A DNA stretch of 64,000 bases from Ridgeia piscesae. Lineage: Eukaryota > Annelida > Polychaeta > Sabellida > Siboglinidae. Below are positions 56,401-64,000 of the stretch, one piece after another. A program made the translations under genes and the position numbers. The stretch lies in contig JAODUO010000070.1 of NCBI GenBank assembly GCA_025642075.2, positions 1 through 64,000 of the forward strand. The letters run 5' to 3'. The notes beneath the pieces are model-generated. The model was not told the DNA's origin. It saw only the letters and a program-made list of their open reading frames with translations, and did not search any database. Each line of letters opens with the position of its first letter. Positions within the stretch are counted from its first letter, which is position 1.

Positions 56401-59400
56401 AATGTGGCACCAATGTATTAATTAATGTCCCATAATGATATTGACAACCGAACCACCTGCTTCCCGTGTTTTGTGGACTTGATGAAGGAAGAGCTATAGC
56501 CACCTGTAATATTCATGGGGAAGACGGGTGGGACTTACCCTCCATGATCACCTCTGCCTTGCCGAGGGGAAGTACATAGTCCCCGACTGGGACCTCCTCC
56601 ACGGCTGACCGATACAGGATCTTGGGCTCCAAGAAGATGCATGGATTCTGGTCCCGGATACAACTTAGCAGTAGTCCTTTTGCCTGGATTGGACCGCGGG
56701 GGATTACGACCTGGGAAGACGAAGAATTGACGCGGTGAGACTACTGCAAGAACCTTACATGTCTCCATTGTTGACATCCTCTTAAAGCGACATGATCAGT
56801 TCGTGGATTTTTATTTTTTAGGGGTTGAAAATAGATGCAGTAAGGGCGCTTAATTCTGTGTACACATCGACAACGAGGCGTTTTCAAAACCGTTGTAGGC
56901 GTGGCTAAAAGCCCAGAAGGAAATGCATGATCATGCGATGCAGTATCACGTGAACAAAAGTTGACGCCACTAACGCCACACCCAGCCAGGTGCACGGCTC
57001 CCAGTTGGTAAAGGTCAAAGGGTGGGTGTCACTTGCGGCGATTTAAGTGACAGTGTCAGGATTCTTATAAACATTCGACGTTTAACATTATGAAGTCAGT
57101 TCTGTTACGATAAAATATTTATTGGGGGTCAGGACACTACAATAGTTATAACTTATACTGATTAACATAATTTTGCAATAAAAATTTAAAGCCATGTTGC
57201 TTGAAAGGACATATTCTGGGATAAAATCTACTCTGCCAAAATGTTTAAGTACGGTATGAGAGTACTTGACATAAAACAAAACTTTTTAAAAGCTGTGCCA
57301 TTTTACATATCCAAACCGAGCATCCGCGGGAATTTTCCAGAAGATGCTCAGTGTGGATTTGTTGCTCTACCATGACGTCACTCGTGGTTGTGGCATAAAC
57401 CTAGTGCAGAGCAGTAGCGCAGTGTCTTGTAAATAATGCTTGCAACATTAGTGATCACGGCAAACATCAGGAATGTTTCCCACAAATGACACTTCTGCAG
57501 TATTTTCCAAAAATAGACATTTCAAAGCTGGCACTGTAACAGCCCCTGTTTAGTGTCAATTTTTTAAATGTTTCATCAAACTTGTGATTTTCGGGTTGAT
57601 AATATATGTATGTACATGCATACTTTAATAGTTATTACAATTTATCTTTTTGGCAAAATATGGCCTTTAAAGGGTGGCTGTAATGCTTGAACAACCATTG
57701 CCCAAACATAAGAACATACCATTTACAGGATACGTGACCATGATCTGATGAGTACAATTAAATTTTTTTTTTATAATTTGCACATCTTTGCTGCCATTAT
57801 GCAAAGTGGTAAAAAATATGTAAGTTTAAAAAAATATTCATAATATACTGTGGCTCTGTGCTCAACAAAACATGGTCACATATTCTCTAAATGATATATT
57901 CATATTTGGGCAATGACTGTTAAAGCATTTCAGCCCAACATTAATAGGGCGCGTGTAAGTATCGCCCGCGAAAACGAGGCTGGGGGCAGTTGGGGGCAGG
58001 AAATCCAAATTAATGAATTTCAAATGAGAAGAAAACATTATTTGATGAGACACTTGGTTGTTTAGTGTGTGTATGCGTATCTGTGTGTCTGATTACCTTC
58101 AGACCAGGGGCATGTACGAAGAACGATTCGGGCATCTGTGAATGGTAGAGACCGCCATGTCCAACAGCGCCACACGGTGAACGAATGGTCAACTTGCCAA
58201 CATTAAACAGGTCACCTGACCGGTATCTGTACTTGGCTGCTTCGTTGACGAGCTGGAAGCAAGTTAAGAGACCCCAGATGAGTTGTATGTTATTAGTGAC
58301 TGCAGGTAGTCAGTGACATGTACAAACATAAAAAACATGTACTATACGTAAGTTTTGTAAAAATACCCATGATGCTTCAGTGCACACACCTGACATTCAG
58401 TGGTCTGTAAACGTAATTCTGGTTACTTGAATCGGCCAAGTTCAACTGTACGGTATTGAAATGTTTCAGAAATGCACTTATTTTGCCCTACCTGATCAAA
58501 TGCTGGGAATATGTAATCAGCGAACTGTATCTCAGCGACTGCCGTGGCCCCTGCAACTGCAATGCCGATCCCAAATCCCACTATGCCTTGCTCACTCAAT
58601 GGTGTGTTGAATACCCGATCTTTTCCTGGAAATAATGTACGAAATGTAATTCACGCTCATACCCTACCCATGCATTAAAACAAACATCTACCGTAGTATG
58701 CATAAATTTTACATTCCACATAGATGGTATCTCACATTTTATTCTTTCATTCTCGTCAGTTAGCTTCTATAAAATACATATCCTCACATGAGAAATTTTG
58801 AAACATTTGGCTGCCTTGGCTGCTCTAGTCACGACATAATGGGGAGCCTACATGATCATTATGGGGCGCTGATACACAATTCGGGTCTGTGACATATTTG
58901 CATTCTTATACGCACTCTTTAATTTTGTTTCAGTTCATCCCTTGAGGTCTTTTGTCTCCAACTATTATAACTATAAGGCACAGCTACAACATGTGTTAAC
59001 ACGATATAATGGTGCATATAAGGAAAGACCGCGACGTAACCAGGTAACGGGACACTGGTGATTGACAGCATTGCATAACAGCGCCACCTGGATTATCAGT
59101 TATGTAGGTTCTCCATTAGGTCTGCGTAATGACAAAACATGACCGGCCCTGCTACACGGGCTCATGGCAGCATATCCCTTGTGTCCATTCATACATACCA
59201 TACTTCTCCTTGAGTCCCACGGTACAACGGAACACACCCCCAAAGGCCACGTCTTCACCAAACACCACTGTCAACACAGAGAAACAAAGAAAGTCACAAA
59301 CAGAAATTAACAGATCTTTCTGGACAAAACACAGTTAATGTCATTTTATTTCAGGACGAAACAACACGAGCATTTGTGTACACACGTTTTGTGATAGGAT

Positions 59401-62400
59401 ATTATCTAATTTCAACATTTCACAAATGAATTTTATTTATCAAAACAGGATAGCATGCATTTTCAGCCATGGGCAGCTACAAGGAGTGACAGTGTATGCT
59501 GACTGTATGACTACGAGGAGTGACAGTGTATATTGACTGTATGGCCACGAGGAGTGACAGTGTATATTGACTGTATGGCCACGAGGAGTGACAGTGTATA
59601 TTGATTGTATGGCCACGAGGAGTGACAGTGTATATTGATTGTATGGCCACGAGGAGTGACAGTGTATATTGACTGTATGGCCACGAGGAGTGACAGTGTA
59701 TATTGATTGTATGGCCACGAGGAGTGACAGTGTATATTGACTGTATGGCCACGAGGAGTGACAGTGTATATTGATTGTATGGCCACGAGGAGTGACAGTG
59801 TATATTGACTGTATGGCCACGAGGAGTGACAGTGTATATTGACTGTATGGCCACGAGGAGTGACAGTGTATATTGATTGTATGGCCACAAGGAGTGACAG
59901 TGTGTGCTGACTGTATGGCTACCAGGAGTGACAGTGTATACTGACTGTATGGCTACGAGGAGTGACAGTGTGTGCTGACTGTATGGCCACGAGGAGTGAC
60001 AGTGTGTGCTGACTGTATGGCTACGAGGAGTGACAGTGTGTGCTGACTGTATGGCCACGAGGAGTGACAGTGTGTGCTGACTGTATGGCTACGAGGAGTG
60101 ACAGTGTGTGCTGACTGTATGGCCACGAGGAGTGACAGTGTGTGCTGACTGTATGGCTACGAGGAGTGACAGTGTATATTGACTGTATGGCTACGAGGAG
60201 TGACAGTGTGTGCTGACTGTATGGCCACGAGGAGTGACAGTGTGTGCTGACTGTATGGCTACGAGGAGTGACAGTGTATATTGACTGTATGGCTACGAGG
60301 AGTGACAGTGTATATTGACTGTATGGCTACGAGGAGTGACAGTGTGTGCTGACTGTATGGCCACGAGGAGTGACAGTGTGTGCTGACTGTATGGCTACGA
60401 GGACTGACAGTGTATATTGACTGTATGGCTATGAGGAGTGACAGTGTGTGCTGACTGTATGGCTACGAGGACTGACAGTGTATATTGACTGTACGGCTAC
60501 GAGGAGTGACAGTGTGTGCTGACTGTATGGCCATGAGGAGTGACAGTGTGTGCTGACTGTATGGCTACCAGGAGTGACAGTGTGTGCTGACTGTATGGCT
60601 ACCAGGAGTGACAGTGTGTGCTGACTGTATGGCTACGAGGAGTGACAGTGTGTGCTGACTGTATGGCCACAAGGAGTGACAGTGTGTGCTGACTATATGG
60701 CTACAAGGAATGACAGTGTGTGCTGACTGTATGGCTATGAGGAATGACAGTGTGTGCTGACTGTATGGCTACGAGGAATGACAGTGTGTGCTGACTGTAT
60801 GGCTACGAGGAGTGACAGTGTGTGCTGACTGTATGGCTATGAGGAATGACAGTGTGTGCTGACTGTATGGCTACGAGGAGTGACAGTGTGTGCTGACTGT
60901 ATGGCTACGAGGAATGACAGTGTGTGCTGACTGTATGGCTACGAGGAATGACAGTGTGTGCTGACTGTATGGCTACGAGGAGTGACAGTGTGTGCTGACT
61001 GTATGGCTACAAGGAGTGACAGTGTGGCTGACTGTATGGCTACGAGGAATGACAGTGTGTGCTGACTGTATTGCTACGAGGAGTGACAGTGTGTGCTGAC
61101 TGTATGGCTACGAGGAATGACAGTGTGTGCTGACTGTATGGCTATGAGGAATGACAGTGTGTGCTGACTGTATGGCTATGAGGAATGACAGTGTGTGCTG
61201 ACTGTATGGCTACCAGGAGTAAATATGCAACAGGATTGATACTGCCACTATTATCTTTGGATTTTTAATAAACAACTTTGTCTACAAGATTCATTTAAAC
61301 TCTGACAATGAAATACAAAGGTACATTTTTATCAATTTTTTTTCTTCATTTTTCAGGAAACACTAACCCAAAATTGTCATAATATTAATCAAATGAGCCT
61401 TTACAACATTTGGACCAGTACACAGTAAATTGCGTAACAGGCTAGGAGTAGCAAAGGCGTGTTAATATACAGAGTTCTAAATGTGAATATTGCTTCAAAA
61501 ATCAGGCCAATGAATAATCACATGCACCACAAATTGATCGTGTACATTTTTTTTTTAAATTAAAAAAAATTCATAACAACTTTGTTTTAATTCTTTATAA
61601 AGTCTAGAAATAAAATGTTCAGCACATTGGTTTTATTATGATATTCCACATATTTATTTATTTTCAGAACTACCCCGGTACATATTTCTTTAAAAACAAA
61701 TTGAGAATGTTGAAAAAGTCCATTTTATTCAATGTTTTTCGTGATTTTTTCAACCCTGAAAATATTGTTAATACCTCGTCCCACTAGTCAGTCTGGTAGA
61801 ATAGTTCACCACGTAATTCTATCAGGAGAAAGACCCTCCAGTAACCATGACACAAGAAAACACCTGTAAGTAATCTTTACAACCAGTTTATTTTCTACAT
61901 CACCAGATGGCAATTCAGAACCAGTTTATTTTCTACATCACCAGATGGCAATTCAGAACCAGTTTATTTTCTACATCACCAGATGGCAATTCAGAACCAG
62001 TTTATTTTCTACATCACCAGATGGCAATTCAGAACCAGTTTATTTTCTACATCACCAGATGGCAATTCAGAAGGCAAGAAAGTGAATGGATATAGAAAGA
62101 GACGAGTAGGTCTTGATGCCTCAAAGGAAATCAAATGCACACACAATGATACAAAAACTAACTTAATAAAACAATACTTAGATTATGTTAATTACCATCT
62201 GACTCTCAGATAATGTCCGATTTTTTATTTAAGTAAGTAAGACGGTTTATTTCAAAGTAACATTAAAATGCACAAGAAATTTAAATGTGCACTGGCAAAC
62301 AATTTCCTATACAGAATTTTTATTTTTACGTTGATCAATGGAAAAATGTACAAAAAGGAATTGTGTAATTTCAGTATAAATCATGTTATTTTTGTAATCC

Positions 62401-62681
62401 TTTATTTAAAGTATACAGAAAAAAATTAGCAATCAAATTCTGACTCACACAACTGCTGCGGCTTTTTAATGTTTTGATTAGTATTCAGTAAAAAATATAT
62501 AACTGATTGATAAAGTTCTGAGTTGGCGCAGTTAAAACTCCTTATAAACAATTAATTTAACTTGCACGTATGGTAGTACCGCCACGTAACAAGTGCAACT
62601 AACCAGACGTAGGGTCATCCTGTAAGACTATGTCCATTGCACTGGTCAGTGACTGGAACAGGTTCATTCTCGTTGTCTCGC
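53310..62681 (-). CDS. BCKDHB: Branched-chain 2-oxoacid dehydrogenase E1 component, beta subunit (mitochondrial), 8 exons, first exon missing
   Basis: Exons in order: 62,681-62,604; 59,267-59,199; 58,625-58,492; 58,252-58,097; 56,710-56,539; 55,049-54,904; 54,241-54,155; 53,450-53,310. All borders are AG/GT and phases agree throughout, giving about 327 codons. With E1 alpha, thiamine diphosphate and E2 this subunit oxidatively decarboxylates the 2-oxoacids of Leu, Ile and Val in the mitochondrial matrix. Recognisable blocks are [58 protein letters not shown] (corresponding to the E1 beta His implicated in catalysis), [47 protein letters not shown] and [11 protein letters not shown]. The usual total is about 390 residues, so roughly 65 N-terminal residues, including the targeting peptide, should lie upstream of the window. 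No damage is seen. Confidence 0.97.
54155..54241 (-). CDS. BCKDHB: BCKDHB exon
   Basis: Acceptor CTGCTTTCAG, donor ATACAG|GTATGT, phase 0 at both ends, 29 codons: [20 protein letters not shown] and on to ASTIQ. Confidence 0.97.
54904..55049 (-). CDS. BCKDHB: BCKDHB exon
   Basis: Acceptor CATGTTGCAG, donor TTGAA|GTGAGT, phase 1 to 0. Encodes [15 protein letters not shown] and [17 protein letters not shown], the start of the C-terminal transketolase-like domain. Confidence 0.97.
55134..55352 (+). pseudogene. THAP-domain fragment inside a BCKDHB intron
   Basis: The plus-strand frame includes [20 protein letters not shown], then IPNAK and a W-L-R-N-I-C-K-D-H end. The spacing C-x4-C, a central F-x-IP, a Trp and C-x2-H is the C2CH zinc-coordinating pattern of THAP DNA-binding domains (C-x2-4-C-x35-50-C-x2-H). 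A stop follows at 55,350-55,352 just past the His, but similar coding-like sequence ([14 protein letters not shown]) continues in a nearby frame, so the gene is probably broken. It lies antisense to BCKDHB and is followed by the dispersed repeat at 55,474, which favours a THAP-containing (P-like) transposon over a host gene. Confidence 0.65.
55474..55612. repeat. Dispersed repeat, copy 2 (after the THAP fragment)
   Basis: Shares CCTAACCATGAAAACGACC, CACATATCTTG and ACTATGTTACAA in order with 44,600-44,735. Confidence 0.55.
56539..56710 (-). CDS. BCKDHB: BCKDHB exon
   Basis: Acceptor TTCCCAG, donor GGAGG|GTAAGT, phase 0 to 1. Encodes [18 protein letters not shown] and [17 protein letters not shown]. 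Confidence 0.97.
56711..58096. other. BCKDHB intron, no other feature
   Basis: Unassigned DNA. A moderately GC-rich part at 56,740-57,060 holds no recognised coding sequence. Confidence 0.5.
58097..58252 (-). CDS. BCKDHB: BCKDHB exon
   Basis: Acceptor TTGCTTCCAG, donor CTGAAG|GTAATC, phase 0 at both ends, 52 codons. Encodes [15 protein letters not shown] and [15 protein letters not shown]. Confidence 0.97.
58492..58625 (-). CDS. BCKDHB: BCKDHB exon
   Basis: Acceptor TTATTTCCAG, donor GATCAG|GTAGGG, phase 1 to 0. Encodes [20 protein letters not shown] through [15 protein letters not shown]. Confidence 0.97.
59199..59267 (-). CDS. BCKDHB: BCKDHB exon
   Basis: Acceptor TGTTGACAG, donor TATG|GTATGT, phase 1 at both ends. 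Encodes [20 protein letters not shown], the strongly conserved block of E1 beta. Confidence 0.97.
59477..61220. repeat. 34-bp VNTR, about 51 copies, in a BCKDHB intron
   Basis: The unit consists of ACGAGGAGTGACAGTG plus TATATTGACTGTATGGCC (type A) or TGTGCTGACTGTATGGCT (type B). The first dozen units are nearly all type A, units from about 60,500 on are type B, and the two alternate between. GAATGACAG and single-base variants increase towards the right end. Confidence 0.98.
61881..62070. repeat. 38-bp tandem repeat, 5 copies
   Basis: The unit reads AACCAGTTTATTTTCTACAT then CACCAGATGGCAATTCAG. The five copies, starting at 61,881, 61,919, 61,957, 61,995 and 62,033, are nearly identical, which points to recent expansion. 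Confidence 0.97.
62071..62603. other. BCKDHB intron, LINE-tail-like motif
   Basis: AAGTAAGTAAGACGG at about 62,230 resembles the tail and border of the LINE type at 635-3,571, but no LINE coding sequence adjoins it. Confidence 0.3.
62604..62681 (-). CDS. BCKDHB: BCKDHB exon (first in window)
   Basis: Acceptor GTGTTTCAG before 62,681, donor TCTG|GTTAGT after 62,604. Encodes [20 protein letters not shown] and DDPTS; phase 1 at both ends. Confidence 0.95.
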
Positions 62682-64000
62682 CTGAAACACAATCAAACAA
62701 CAATTCTATACAACAATCACATCACAAAACTGTCATTTTTTATATACACAAGAATGTTAAGATGCTGCTATGAATAGTGAATCATTTGTGGCCCACTGGA
62801 GACTGGGGGGTAACACTAATAGTTGGCATTTTGAAAACACACATCGGTAATATTCTGTATAAAAGTGTACGTAACATGTTGGCAAAGGACATTACATTTT
62901 TAACAACAAATATATTGGTAAAAGGATATTTTTATTACAGGCCTTTTTGGTAAGTGAACATTTTGGTAATTACATGTAATTGGATGTAATTGAATGTTTT
63001 TTTAAATACTTAAAGTAATAATATTTAAACCTGTCCAGCCTGCCATGTCAGGATGCCAACCAATGTTTTTTAATTACTTATAAATTAGGCTGGTTACTTT
63101 TTCAGACAAATGACTTCACTTCATAGCTTTATGTAGAGACCCGTCCACCCGTCATTTGGACAGGTAAAAACGAATATGGACGAGTGGTGGACGGGTAAAA
63201 AAATGAAGGAGCAAAAAAGGTCTTCCAAAACCATAGATATTGTTAGTTATGCCTTGAAAGTGAGTGTGAAAATTGTGTCACATGTGTGTTTGTAGTCCAT
63301 TTCAGATCATCAGACACATTTAAAAGTTTGTAAACTGGCTTAACAGTTAACATCCATGTCCACCAAAACATGTGTTGACTGGCAATAATTTTATCCTGCA
63401 TAAAGCCCTGCTTCACTTCCCACCAGCAGTCAGGGAATGTGTAAGTTGGTTTTACTTAAATGTCTTGTTACCAAAATGTCTAATTAATTACCAAAACATC
63501 ATAGTACCAAAAATGTCATGTTAGTGCATGTGTTTCCATAATTTTTTAGGTGATTAGATTTAGAGTCAGGCCCACAAGTGTACCACTCTTTAGCCAAATA
63601 CAGTGTATCTTGTAAATCTATATGAATAAAAGTTAGCTTTATAGTATCAGATTCGTGGGGGTGTTGTGTGTTGCCAGTTCAAGTGTGTGTATTGAAAGCA
63701 GCCATTGACGTGTTTCCAACTGTTGGCAGTGCTTCACAATGGGGGCTACTTATAATTGCTCCACTGTTTGTAGCTTTAGTGAGATATCTAGCTAGCCTAG
63801 CATTCTGCTTAGGGGTCATTCCATGTCAAATCAATCACTTTTTGGCCATTTTTGCATCACCCAACTCCAAATTAAATGAAATTTAGTACAGTTGTTGGTT
63901 CACATGAGTACCTGGTATATCAAAATAATAAAAAATAAAATAAAAATCTAGGTCAAGTATCATTGAAGATATAGGTCACTGAACTTTGACCCGATTCGCA
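62682..64000. other. Upstream intron of BCKDHB
   Basis: Contains the dispersed repeat at 63,124-63,197. No exon for the N-terminal targeting region of BCKDHB was found, so it probably lies beyond 64,000. Confidence 0.5.
63124..63197 (+). repeat. Dispersed repeat (copy 2, plus orientation)
   Basis: TAGCTTTATGTAGA, GACCCGTCCACCCGTCATTT and TATGGACGAGTGGTGGACGG correspond in order to the reverse complement of 47,836-47,917. Confidence 0.7.

Noticed and set aside
59440..60058. Minus-strand open frames of up to 193 codons in the 34-bp VNTR
   Set aside because: They consist only of the translated repeat ([13 protein letters not shown]), and the array lies in a BCKDHB intron.
62682..64000. Search for the BCKDHB first exon
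   Set aside because: No minus-strand sequence resembling a targeting peptide or the pre-MNLFQ segment with a donor in the right phase was found, so it probably lies beyond the window.

Overview
The window looks like nuclear DNA of an invertebrate animal. It is AT-rich, its genes have GT-AG introns, and it is full of decayed LINE, Ty3/gypsy, DIRS-like, Harbinger-like and P/THAP-like remnants, together with microsatellites and long tandem arrays. A marine mollusc or other lophotrochozoan fits best, but the sequence alone does not settle the phylum.

Two multi-exon host genes can be assembled exon by exon with matching splice phases. On the plus strand, seven exons between 18,591 and 51,135 encode a predicted 286-residue secreted, GPI-anchored Ly6/uPAR (three-finger fold) protein with a long Pro/Glu/Ala-rich stalk. 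On the minus strand, eight exons between 62,681 and 53,310 encode everything but the N-terminus of the mitochondrial branched-chain 2-oxoacid dehydrogenase E1 beta subunit (BCKDHB). Its first exon lies outside the window. The two genes converge, with candidate poly(A) signals about 1.7 kb apart.

Layout. 0-4.2 kb: 24-bp minisatellite, a LINE with a nearly intact EN-RT ORF, then about 570 bp of (AGT/AGC)n. 4.4-6.0 kb: an inverted-repeat element and degenerate relatives. 8.3-9.2 kb: LINE fragment and CA repeats. 9.2-11.5 kb: a GC-rich, intronless block with two broken genes that looks like a fossil insertion from a large DNA virus. 11.9-18.5 kb: CA repeats, an orphan exon-like segment, LINE and Harbinger fragments. 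18.6-51.1 kb: the Ly6-like gene. Its 16-kb third intron holds about 9.2 kb of a 59-bp satellite split by a 1.1-kb inverted-repeat insertion, a MITE, an antisense CR1-like LINE and a 2.1-kb minisatellite of 27-bp units. 53.3-62.7 kb: BCKDHB, with a THAP-domain fragment, a 34-bp VNTR of about 51 copies and a 38-bp repeat in its introns. 62.7-64 kb: mostly unassigned intron.

The most notable observations are the virus-like block, the apparent birth of the 59-bp satellite at the 5' splice site of a Ly6 exon, and multi-unit duplications inside that satellite. No rRNA, tRNA or CRISPR array was recognised. Most open frames inside the tandem repeats are artefacts of repeat units whose length is a multiple of three.
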